DNA of 6,693 bases from Bacillota bacterium (GTDB lineage Bacteria > Bacillota > Clostridia > Oscillospirales > Acutalibacteraceae), in the NCBI GenBank assembly GCA_023415895.1, contig JAEZJA010000108.1, positions 1 through 6,693 on the forward strand. Direction: 5' to 3'. The notes beneath the pieces were generated by a model. The model searched no databases. It saw only the letters and a program-made list of their open reading frames with translations, and was not told the origin of the DNA. Shown one piece after another: positions 1 through 6,424 of this stretch; the stretch's first letter is position 1; each line of letters starts with the position of its first letter. A program made the translations under genes and the position numbers.

Positions 1-6
1 TTTCTG

Positions 7-12
7 TCCTTT
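7..12 (-). promoter_or_regulatory. Ribosome binding site of a gene lying just outside the window
   Basis: On the minus strand, downstream of dapA, the sequence reads GCGAAAGGACAGAAA and then the window ends. AAAGGA is a good Shine-Dalgarno match and the next six bases contain no start codon, so a start codon is expected at or just beyond the left edge. It sits 36 bases past the dapA stop, in the same direction. In Clostridia the next gene of such an operon is often dapB (dihydrodipicolinate reductase), but nothing of it is visible here, so its identity is a guess. Confidence 0.5.
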
Positions 13-48
13 CGCGCTTACACTTCCCGCTGCCGATCAGAGCAGCGT

Positions 49-942
49 TTAGTCGATCAGGCCATAATGGCGCAGAACCGCGGCCAGCTTTTCGCGGCTG
101 GCATCGTCCATCGCATACAAGGGCAGACGGCATCCGCCCACATTCATGCCCATCAGGTTCATGGCTTCCTTAACCGGAATGGGATTGACATCCATGAATA
201 ACGCGTTGGCCAGATCAAGCAGCTCAAGCTGCAGTGCGCAGCTGCCCTTAACGTCTCCCGCAAACCAGCGGGCGCAGATGTCGCTCGTCTGGCGGGGCAT
301 GACGTTGGACAGCACCGATATGATACCCTTGCCGCCCAGCGAGAGCACAGGAACGATCTGATCATCGTTGCCCGAGTACATATCCATGCTGTCGCCGCAC
401 AATTCTGCCGTCTTGGCGATAGCCGAAATGTTGCCGTTGGCCTCCTTGATACCCACAATGTAGGGGTTGGCACTCAGCGCGAGATAGGTTTCGGGCTTGA
501 TGTCAACGCCCGTGCGGGAGGGAACATTATAGAGAATGACAGGCATTTTCATGGCATCGGCAATGGAGTTGTAATGCACAATCAGACCTCTTTGAGAGGT
601 TTTGTTGTAATAGGGCGTCACCAGCAGCAGAGCGTCAGCGCCCAGCGCCTTGGCCTCAGCCGACAGCTCAATACAGTAATGCGTATCGTTGGAGCCGGTT
701 CCGGCAATGACCGGGATGCGCCCCTTGGTCTGTTCAATCGCCGTGCGCATCACGGCGATATGTTCCTCGTGGTTGAGTGTGGAGGACTCTCCCGTGGTGC
801 CGCAGGTGATAATAGCGTCGGTTCCATTCTGAATCTGGAATTCGATCAGCTCACGATATTTTTCATAATTGACGCTTCCGTCCGCATTCATGGGCGTCAC
901 AATGGCAACACCGGCACCGGTGAACACTGTAGTCTTCTTCAT
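49..942 (-). CDS. dapA: 4-hydroxy-tetrahydrodipicolinate synthase
   Basis: A cytosolic class I aldolase condensing pyruvate with aspartate semialdehyde, the first committed step to diaminopimelate (cell wall) and lysine. From the ATG at 942 it has 297 residues, normal for the family. Visible family signatures are CGTTGES (about residues 47-53, the two active-site threonines), TPYYNK (109-114), YNVPSRTG (138-145, containing the catalytic tyrosine) and GIKEANG (164-170, with the Schiff-base lysine at 166). No key residue is missing. Start choice is uncertain: the ribosome site GAAAGG directly touches the upstream ATG at 954, leaving it no spacing; a GTG at 948 has 6 bases and the ATG at 942 has 12. 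I favour the ATG at 942 (MKKTTVFTG) with the GTG as the alternative. It follows asd by about 20-35 bases and should be co-transcribed with it under the lysine riboswitch. Confidence 0.96.
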   Translation of the reverse strand: MKKTTVFTGAGVAIVTPMNADGSVNYEKYRELIEFQIQNGTDAIITCGTTGESSTLNHEEHIAVMRTAIEQTKGRIPVIAGTGSNDTHYCIELSAEAKALGADALLLVTPYYNKTSQRGLIVHYNSIADAMKMPVILYNVPSRTGVDIKPETYLALSANPYIVGIKEANGNISAIAKTAELCGDSMDMYSGNDDQIVPVLSLGGKGIISVLSNVMPRQTSDICARWFAGDVKGSCALQLELLDLANALFMDVNPIPVKEAMNLMGMNVGGCRLPLYAMDDASREKLAAVLRHYGLID

Positions 943-975
943 TTTCACGATCATCCTTTCATGATCAAGAGCAAA

Positions 976-2079
976 TTAATCCATATATCCTTCCGCGCAG
1001 AGCAGCTCGGCAAGCAGTACACCGCCGCCCGCCGCACCGCGGAGCGTATTGTGGGACAGGCCTACGAATTTGTAATCGTACTGGGTATCCTCTCTCAGCC
1101 GGCCGAGAGACACGGCCATGCCACCCTCAAGGTCACGACAGAGCGCTGTTTGGGGCATGTTGTCCTCCGTGTAATAGTGCAGGAACTGTTTGGGCGCACT
1201 GGGCAGCTCAAGCTCCTGAGGACGGCCGGAGAAACTATTCCACGCCTCAACAATGTCTTCCTTGGTGGGTTTGTTTTCAAAGCTGCAATAGACCGCCGCA
1301 AAGTGACCGTCGGAGACCGGAACACGCAGACACTGTGCCGTAAATGCCGGTTTGGAGGACGGAACAATGCCGCCGTTTTCAATCTTACCCCAGATCTTGA
1401 GCGGTTCCTTTTCGGACTTTTCTTCCTCCCCACCGATATAAGGGATCATATTGTCCACCATCTCGGGCCAGGATTCAAAGGTCTTACCGGCGCCCGAGAT
1501 TGCTTGATAGGTGCACACGAGCACCTTGCTCACGCCCCACTTATCCAGCGGGAAAAGCGCGGGAACATAGCTTTGCAGTGAGCAGTTGGACTTGACAGCG
1601 ATAAAGCCGCGTTTGGTTCCCAGACGGGCGCGCTGTGAGGGAATGACCTCAATATGTTCGGGATTGAGTTCAGGAATCACCATGGGCACATCGGGCGTAT
1701 TGCGGTTGGCGCTGTTGTTGGATATCACCGGGCATTCGGCGCGCGCATACGCCTCCTCAAGTGCCAGGATGTCGGCTTTTGGCATATTCACAGCGCAGAA
1801 CACAAAATCGACAAGACTTGCAACCTTTTCTACCTGTGAGGCATCCAAAACGACCATGTTTTTCATGGCTTCGGGCATGGGAGTCTTCATCTGCCACCGT
1901 TCGCCAACCGCCTCGGCATAGGTTTTACCAGCCGAACGGGTGCTGGCGGCGAGTGCCGTCACGGTGAACCACGGATGATTCTCCAGCAGGGTTGCAAAGC
2001 GCTGACCCACCATGCCGGTGCAGCCAATGATGCCAACCCGGAGTTTCTTGCCTCTTTTTATGGATGTCATAGTGTTCAT
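976..2079 (-). CDS. asd: Aspartate-semialdehyde dehydrogenase, fungal/archaeal-type branch
   Basis: Reduces aspartyl phosphate to aspartate semialdehyde with NADPH, supplying the lysine/diaminopimelate and threonine/methionine branches. The 367-residue protein opens with a Rossmann nucleotide loop, GIIGCTGMVGQRF (16-28). The catalytic cysteine is Cys166 in KSNCSLQ (163-169). The hinge segment is YQAISGAGK (191-199), the likely catalytic histidine is His259 in VSDGHF, and the C-terminal family motif is GLSHNTLRGAAGG (340-352). The long IGGEEEKSEKEPLKIWG insertion (215-231) and the SNCS context fit the TIGR00978-type enzymes (archaeal, yeast HOM2 and many Firmicutes) better than the E. coli type. 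The ATG at 2079 is preceded by GGAAAGGGA with about 7 bases spacing, which fixes the start. It is the first gene of the riboswitch-controlled operon, directly upstream of dapA. Confidence 0.96.
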   Translation of the reverse strand: MNTMTSIKRGKKLRVGIIGCTGMVGQRFATLLENHPWFTVTALAASTRSAGKTYAEAVGERWQMKTPMPEAMKNMVVLDASQVEKVASLVDFVFCAVNMPKADILALEEAYARAECPVISNNSANRNTPDVPMVIPELNPEHIEVIPSQRARLGTKRGFIAVKSNCSLQSYVPALFPLDKWGVSKVLVCTYQAISGAGKTFESWPEMVDNMIPYIGGEEEKSEKEPLKIWGKIENGGIVPSSKPAFTAQCLRVPVSDGHFAAVYCSFENKPTKEDIVEAWNSFSGRPQELELPSAPKQFLHYYTEDNMPQTALCRDLEGGMAVSLGRLREDTQYDYKFVGLSHNTLRGAAGGGVLLAELLCAEGYMD

Positions 2080-2100
2080 GGTATCGTCCCTTTCCGTAAT

Positions 2101-2124
2101 AAAAAAACCGGTTGAAAACCGGTT
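2101..2124 (-). terminator. Intrinsic terminator (attenuator) of the asd-dapA leader
   Basis: On the minus strand two copies of the palindrome AACCGGTT (2124-2117 and 2113-2106) are separated by the loop TTC. They form an 8-bp stem ending in a run of seven T (2107-2101). It lies about 20 bases before the asd start, after the lysine aptamer, so it is the expression platform. Its 5' arm overlaps the segment 2130-2121, which can instead pair with 2220-2211 as an antiterminator. Confidence 0.9.
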
Positions 2125-2153
2125 GTCATCGCCCTATAATAGATGCATTGACG

Positions 2154-2183
2154 CATGAAGACCAAAAAAGCATATTCTTCATG
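2154..2183 (-). other. Linker hairpin between lysine aptamer and terminator
   Basis: CATGAAGA (2183-2176) and TCTTCATG (2161-2154) are perfectly complementary, giving an 8-bp stem with a 14-base loop containing six T. The hairpin sits between the aptamer P1 helix and the expression platform. A plausible role (inference) is to bring the two distant halves of the antiterminator together. Confidence 0.6.
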
Positions 2184-2186
2184 AGT

Positions 2187-2376
2187 GAATAGCGCTCCAT
2201 CATAAACCATGATGACAACCACACGGCTCTTAACCGTGAAGCCAGACGAATCCTCTGCCGGGAAGGATGCATCTTCGGCGCTGACGCCTTTTCTCTGTGT
2301 CAACCGGCCCGGAGCCGGATCCCCTTCAACAAGTGGCACAACACAGCGTACTCTTCGTTCAGCGCGCCTCTATTCC
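2187..2376 (-). ncRNA. Lysine riboswitch (L box) aptamer
   Basis: A cis-acting RNA that binds lysine and controls asd-dapA. Read on the minus strand it has the family landmarks in order: AGAGGCGCG (2371-2363), the loop-E type AGAGTACGC (2354-2346), GAAGGGGA (2327-2320), CGCCGAAG (2280-2273), GTCTGGC (2247-2241), a hairpin CACGG/CCGTG (2238-2234/2226-2222) and GGAGCGCTATTC (2198-2187). P1 is GAATAG (2375-2370) with CTATTC (2192-2187). A P5-like hairpin pairs CATCAT (2214-2209) with ATGATG (2203-2198). These match my memory of the B. subtilis lysC leader closely. The 3' side of the aptamer (2220-2211) can also pair with 2130-2121 just before the terminator, so lysine binding should free the terminator and turn the operon off. 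Confidence 0.95.
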
Positions 2377-2394
2377 ATAGTATTTCCTGGCAAC

Positions 2395-2423
2395 ATTGTA
2401 ACATTCCCTGTGTTGCTTGTCAA
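2395..2423 (-). promoter_or_regulatory. Promoter of the asd-dapA operon
   Basis: On the minus strand TTGACA (2423-2418) is followed after exactly 17 bases by TACAAT (2400-2395): a perfect -35 box, optimal spacing and five of six bases in the -10 box, fitting a housekeeping sigma factor. Transcription should begin near 2388, about a dozen bases before the lysine aptamer. This makes the untranslated leader about 310 bases long. Confidence 0.88.
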
Positions 2424-2533
2424 ATGGTAAATATGAAGAGTTGCTGCACTGTCGAACGAAAAGTTTGTTTATTTTACCATGTTTTGTGTCTGTATCCTGC
2501 ACAACCGGCTGCCGACTACCCACTTGACGGCTG

Positions 2534-2542
2534 TGATACGAT
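2534..2542 (+). promoter_or_regulatory. Possible extended -10 promoter for queA
   Basis: TGATACGAT has the TG-N-TANNNT form of an extended -10 element, ending about 46 bases before the queA start. No convincing -35 box lies 16-18 bases upstream. The stretch between the asd promoter and queA (2424-2588) must hold the queA promoter if queA is not transcribed from elsewhere, and this is the best candidate I see. Confidence 0.35.
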
Positions 2543-2588
2543 AGAGGCCGAAGGAAAAAACGACATAGTTTGGAAGCGAGGATCCTGT

Positions 2589-3614
2589 ATGAACAAAAGC
2601 GATTTTTATTATGAACTGCCGGACGAGCTGATTGCCCAAGAGCCCATTGAGCCGCGTGACCATTCTCGCATGCTCGTTATGGATCGCGGCACAGGGGAAC
2701 TGTGTGACCGGCACTTCTATCAGCTGCGGGACTTTCTGCGCCCCGGCGACTGCCTGATCCTCAACGACTCTCGCGTACTGCCCGCCCGCCTTTACGGAAC
2801 CAAAAAGGATACGGGCGCAAGCGTTGAACTGCTCTTGCTGCATCAACAAAGCAGCAACACATGGGAGGTGCTGGCCGGTCCCGGACGGCGTGCCAAACCG
2901 GGTACCGAACTGGTCTTTGGCGACGGTCTGCTTGAAGCCAAGGTGCTGGACGTCATTAACGACGGCAACCGGCTGGTGGAGTTCCAATTTGAAGGTAACT
3001 TTTTCAATCTTCTGGAACGCATCGGCGAGATGCCTCTTCCCCATTATATCAAGCATCATCTGGAAAATTCCGAGCGCTACCAGACGGTGTATTCCCGTGA
3101 GCTCGGCTCGGCTGCCGCACCCACAGCAGGTCTTCACTTTACGCCCGAGCTGCTGGACGCCATCCGCGCCATGGGGGTGGACGTAGGCTTTATCACTCTC
3201 CACGTGGGACTGGGTACCTTCCGTCCGGTCAAGGTAGAAAACATCACCGAGCATAAAATGCACTCCGAGCATTACGAGCTGCCTGCCCAAACCGCCGATC
3301 TCATCAACCGTACGCGCGAACGGGGCGGCCGGGTCATCGCAGTGGGTACCACCAGCTGCCGCACCCTTGAGAGCATTGGTCTGACAGACGGGCAAATCGC
3401 CCCCGCCGAAGGATGGACAAGCATCTTCATCTATCCCGGCTATCAATTTCAGGTACTGGACGGGCTGCTGACCAACTTTCACCTGCCCGAAAGCACCCTC
3501 ATCATGCTGGTCAGCGCATTTGCCGGTTATGACCACACCATGGCCGCCTACAAGCATGCTGTGGAAGAAAAATACCGCTTTTTCAGCTTCGGCGACGCCA
3601 TGCTGATTGTATAA
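2589..3614 (+). CDS. queA: S-adenosylmethionine:tRNA ribosyltransferase-isomerase
   Basis: Transfers and isomerises the ribosyl part of S-adenosylmethionine onto preQ1 at wobble position 34 of tRNAs with GUN anticodons, giving epoxyqueuosine. At 341 residues it has the usual bacterial length. Diagnostic stretches run from end to end: [14 protein letters not shown] (6-19), RDHSRMLV (23-30), [12 protein letters not shown] (59-70), [14 protein letters not shown] (176-189), [10 protein letters not shown] (205-214), TTSCRTLES (254-262) and [19 protein letters not shown] (295-313). The start is the ATG with GAGGA six bases upstream; the frame is open back to 2424, but that part (MVNMKSCC...) has no family similarity or ribosome site. 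It is followed 153 bases later by tgt, the enzyme that acts just before it in the pathway. No preQ1 synthesis genes are in the window. Confidence 0.97.
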   Translation: MNKSDFYYELPDELIAQEPIEPRDHSRMLVMDRGTGELCDRHFYQLRDFLRPGDCLILNDSRVLPARLYGTKKDTGASVELLLLHQQSSNTWEVLAGPGRRAKPGTELVFGDGLLEAKVLDVINDGNRLVEFQFEGNFFNLLERIGEMPLPHYIKHHLENSERYQTVYSRELGSAAAPTAGLHFTPELLDAIRAMGVDVGFITLHVGLGTFRPVKVENITEHKMHSEHYELPAQTADLINRTRERGGRVIAVGTTSCRTLESIGLTDGQIAPAEGWTSIFIYPGYQFQVLDGLLTNFHLPESTLIMLVSAFAGYDHTMAAYKHAVEEKYRFFSFGDAMLIV

Positions 3615-3647
3615 CAACCGCAAAAGTGTCCTGATACTATTTATGAT

Positions 3648-4892
<1,245 letters not shown>

Positions 4893-4898
4893 AAGGGC

Positions 4899-4927
4899 TT
4901 GCGAACGCCCAAAAAAGCCAGTATAAT
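4899..4927 (+). promoter_or_regulatory. Promoter of yajC
   Basis: TTGCGA (4899-4904), a 17-base spacer and a perfect TATAAT (4922-4927). The start of transcription is expected near 4934, leaving a short leader with the ribosome site GGAGGTG. It lies immediately after the tgt stop codon, so yajC can be transcribed independently of queA-tgt. Confidence 0.82.
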
Positions 4928-4956
4928 GAGGTTACTTTATTTGGAGGTGCTTTTAT

Positions 4957-5331
4957 TTGTTGAATGTGTTATCTCTGTTGGCTGCTGACACCACCGTTGC
5001 TGCCGAACAGACGAATGCTTGGACCAGCCTGCTCTCTATGGTGCTCCCTTTCGGTATCGTGATCGTGTTGATGTATTTTCTCATGATTCGTCCTCAGAAG
5101 AAGAAGCAGAAGGAAGAGCAGAAGATGCGCAACAATGTGCGCGTGGGTGATGAGATTACGACTATCGGCGGTATTACCGGCCGTATTCTCAATATCAAAG
5201 AGGATTCCTTCGTCATTGAAACGGGTGCTGACCGCACCAAGATGACCGTCAAGAAGTGGGCGCTGCAGTCTGTGGACACTATTCATGACACGCCTGCAAC
5301 GGAAGACGATGATGATGACGACGATATCTGA
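4957..5331 (+). CDS. yajC: Sec translocase accessory subunit YajC
   Basis: A small single-span membrane protein that associates with SecDF-SecYEG in protein export. The 124-residue product has a short N-terminal segment and one hydrophobic span (about 22-44, LSMVLPFGIVIVLMYFLMI). This runs into the family hallmark RPQKKKQKEEQK (45-56) and the conserved cytosolic stretch VGDEITTIGGITGRI (63-77). The end is a strikingly acidic tail, EDDDDDDDI. Translation starts at TTG: GGAGGTG (4943-4949) lies 7 bases before the TTG at 4957 and 10 before a second TTG at 4960, and there is no ATG before the membrane span. The position after queA-tgt is a widespread bacterial arrangement. The gene has its own promoter and is followed by a tandem hairpin array. 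Confidence 0.95.
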   Translation: MLNVLSLLAADTTVAAEQTNAWTSLLSMVLPFGIVIVLMYFLMIRPQKKKQKEEQKMRNNVRVGDEITTIGGITGRILNIKEDSFVIETGADRTKMTVKKWALQSVDTIHDTPATEDDDDDDDI

Positions 5332-5360
5332 TTAGCTGACCATCCGGTGCGTTAACTGAC

Positions 5361-5528
5361 ACGCCGCCATTTCTTTGGCGACTCACGCCGCCATTTCTTT
5401 GGCGGTTCACGCCGCCATTTGTTTGGCGACTCACGCCGCCATTTCTTTGGCGGTTCACGCCGCCATTTGTTTGGCGGTTCACGCCGCCATTTCTTTGGCG
5501 GTTCACGCCGCCATTTCTTTGGCGGCGT
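5361..5528 (+). repeat. Seven-copy 24-bp tandem hairpin array
   Basis: Seven head-to-tail 24-base units start at 5361, 5385, 5409, 5433, 5457, 5481 and 5505. Each has the form ACGCCGCCA-TTTSTT-TGGCG followed by ACTC, GTTC or, in the last copy, GCGT. Variation is limited to C/G in the loop (copies 3 and 5 have TTTGTT) and to the 3' end (copies 1 and 3 end ACTC). Each unit is an inverted repeat: CCGCCA/TGGCGG, or CGCCA/TGGCG in copies 1 and 3, around a six-base loop. The array lies 29 bases after the yajC stop and ends about 70 bases before the next gene. No coding signals support translating it, although no stop codon interrupts some frames. Confidence 0.95.
5505..5528 (+). terminator. Strongest hairpin of the 24-bp array, possible yajC 3' end
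   Basis: The last unit is a perfect 9-bp GC-rich stem, ACGCCGCCA (5505-5513) with TGGCGGCGT (5520-5528), around the loop TTTCTT. It is followed by GTACTATTTTGTCCC, so the T-rich stretch is weak and displaced. It could end or protect the yajC transcript, but it is not a textbook terminator. Confidence 0.4.
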
Positions 5529-5596
5529 GTACTATTTTGTCCCGCTTCGGAATATGTTTTAATACACAAACAAAGTATAACCGGGGGGGACGCAGC

Positions 5597-5995
5597 TTGA
5601 AGCATCGTCAGGAAGAAGCCACCTTTGTATCAAAGTGGGTACGTCCGGTCATCATCGGAACGATCATCGGCGCGCTGGTCTGTCTTGTCATTCTGTTTTT
5701 ATTTGCCGCCTTGATGGCTGCTCAGGATATTCCCAAAATGGCTGTCACGCCCATGGCCGTTGTGGCGGCCGCTCTGGGCGCCTTTGTCGCCGGTTTTTCC
5801 AGTGCACGCGTGGCGGGTGTTCGTGGTCTGCTGTATGGCGTGTTGTGCGGCATTGTGCTGTATGTTTTGATCCTGCTGGCTGGATTCGGTCTGCTTCAGG
5901 ATGTGCGTGGCTGGTTTGCGCTCATCAAGCTGCTCATCTGCATGATCTGTGCGGGCATCGGCGGCGTGATCGGCGTCAATTTTCGCAAACGGTGA
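5597..5995 (+). CDS. TIGR04086-type four-helix membrane protein
   Basis: A small integral membrane protein of unknown function, 132 residues from the TTG at 5597. A basic, soluble N-terminus (KHRQEEATFVSKWVRP) is followed by four predicted membrane spans at about 17-41, 49-71, 77-100 and 107-127, rich in Gly and Ala, and a basic end (FRKR). Length, topology and position between yajC and scfA fit the TIGR04086 / YrzE-like family of Firmicutes; this is recognised from memory, not by a search. The start is TTG: GGGGGGA lies six bases upstream and no ATG precedes the first span. The frame stays open upstream through the 24-bp array to a TTG near 5375, but that extension has no ribosome site. A weak promoter-like pair (TTGTCC 5537-5542, TAATAC 5560-5565) sits right after the array. 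Confidence 0.85.
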   Translation: MKHRQEEATFVSKWVRPVIIGTIIGALVCLVILFLFAALMAAQDIPKMAVTPMAVVAAALGAFVAGFSSARVAGVRGLLYGVLCGIVLYVLILLAGFGLLQDVRGWFALIKLLICMICAGIGGVIGVNFRKR

Positions 5996-6020
5996 CATTG
6001 CATGGTACCCCTTCCTGCTG

Positions 6021-6103
6021 AATGGATTGCTCTCTCCATCAGTCAGCTTCGCTGACTGCTCCCCCGCGTCCACGCCATGGCCGCGGGTAAGGGGAGCCTT
6101 GGG
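6021..6103. repeat. Dispersed palindromic intergenic repeat
   Basis: The gap between the membrane protein and scfA holds adjoining inverted repeats. AGTCAGC-TTC-GCTGACT (6041-6057) is a 7-bp hairpin. GCTCCCC (6058-6064) pairs with GGGGAGC (6091-6097), with an alternative inner pairing CCCGCG/CGCGGG (6063-6068/6082-6087). The pattern of a CAGTCAGC-type hairpin beside a GGGGAGCC/GGCTCCCC arm resembles intergenic palindromic elements that recur in genomes of gut Clostridia, as I remember them. No coding potential or T-tract is seen. The boundaries are approximate because only one copy is in the window. Confidence 0.6.
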
Positions 6104-6168
6104 ATATCGAGTAACACAGGTGTGAATTTACCTGAATTCAAATTGTTGTCAATCATAAGCAAATATTA

Positions 6169-6197
6169 TTGTATTTACTTATTTTCTGTGGTATAGT
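6169..6197 (+). promoter_or_regulatory. Extended -10 promoter of scfA
   Basis: TTGTAT (6169-6174), a 17-base spacer and TATAGT (6192-6197), the latter preceded by TG at 6189-6190 (TGGTATAGT), an extended -10 element. The flanking region 6136-6187 is strongly AT-rich, unlike the surrounding DNA. Transcription should begin near 6204, giving a leader of about 26 bases with a strong ribosome site. This predicts strong independent expression of the peptide gene. Confidence 0.85.
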
Positions 6198-6229
6198 GAA
6201 CATAGGATATTTTTAGGGAGGAACCAACT

Positions 6230-6367
6230 GTGAAACATATTAAAACAATTAATAAGCAAAACCTGAAAGAAACCGCTGTCAAGGGCGGCTGCGGTGAGTG
6301 CCAGGCTTCCTGCCAGTCGGCTTGCAAGACCTCTTGCACCGTCGCCAATCAGAAGTGCGAGAAGTAA
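6230..6367 (+). CDS. scfA: SCIFF ranthipeptide precursor (six-cysteine peptide)
   Basis: A 45-residue precursor of a ribosomally made, radical-SAM-modified peptide (ranthipeptide). It reads as a basic leader MKHIKTINKQNLKETAVKGG followed by a core with six cysteines at 21, 24, 28, 32, 36 and 43. Length, the opening KHIKTIN, the GGCGECQ motif and the cysteine spacing identify the SCIFF family (TIGR03973), nearly universal in Clostridia. In studied homologues the maturase ScfB/CteB forms a thioether between Cys32 and Thr37, and both residues are present here at those positions. The start is GTG, with AGGGAGG (6215-6221) eight bases upstream. It has its own extended -10 promoter and is closed by a GC-rich terminator. 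No maturase gene is in the window; scfB usually follows. SCIFF function is little understood, with reports of a signalling role in some clostridia. Confidence 0.96.
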   Translation: MKHIKTINKQNLKETAVKGGCGECQASCQSACKTSCTVANQKCEK

Positions 6368-6381
6368 GGTTTGCTGCATGT

Positions 6382-6424
6382 ATGGGGCGGATGCAAATCC
6401 GCTCCATCGTTTTATCGTTTTTAT
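6382..6424 (+). terminator. Terminator of scfA
   Basis: An 11-bp stem (6382-6392 with 6397-6407, one G-T pair) is capped by the tetraloop GCAA and followed by interrupted T-runs: TTTT two bases after the stem, then TTTTT. It begins 14 bases after the scfA stop. Its 3' arm (AAATCCGCTCC) is also the start of the first unit of the 54-bp array. Confidence 0.82.

Noticed and set aside
574..1581. Long plus-strand open frame (335 codons) opposite dapA and asd
   Set aside because: It spans two confirmed minus-strand genes and their junction, so it is a shadow produced by their codon bias.
2076..2339. Minus-strand 87-codon open frame ahead of asd
   Set aside because: It lies entirely within the lysine riboswitch and its terminator, has no ribosome site, and its translation shows no family character.
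2424..2588. N-terminal extension of queA starting MVNMKSCC
   Set aside because: It has no ribosome site, overlaps the divergent asd promoter and has no counterpart in QueA proteins; the ATG at 2589 has GAGGA at good spacing and the family N-terminus.
2469..3623. Long minus-strand open frame (384 codons) opposite queA
   Set aside because: It is an antisense shadow of a well-supported gene; its composition mirrors queA codons and it resembles no known family.
4893..4910. Terminator after tgt (GGGC...GCCC followed by A-run)
   Set aside because: Only four base pairs, no T-tract on the plus strand, and the segment overlaps the -35 box of the yajC promoter.
5375..5596. Repeat-encoded N-terminal extension of the membrane protein (HAAISLAV-type octapeptides)
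   Set aside because: The frame is open only because the 24-base unit is a multiple of three without stops. There is no ribosome site at the upstream TTG, whereas TTG 5597 has GGGGGGA six bases before it.
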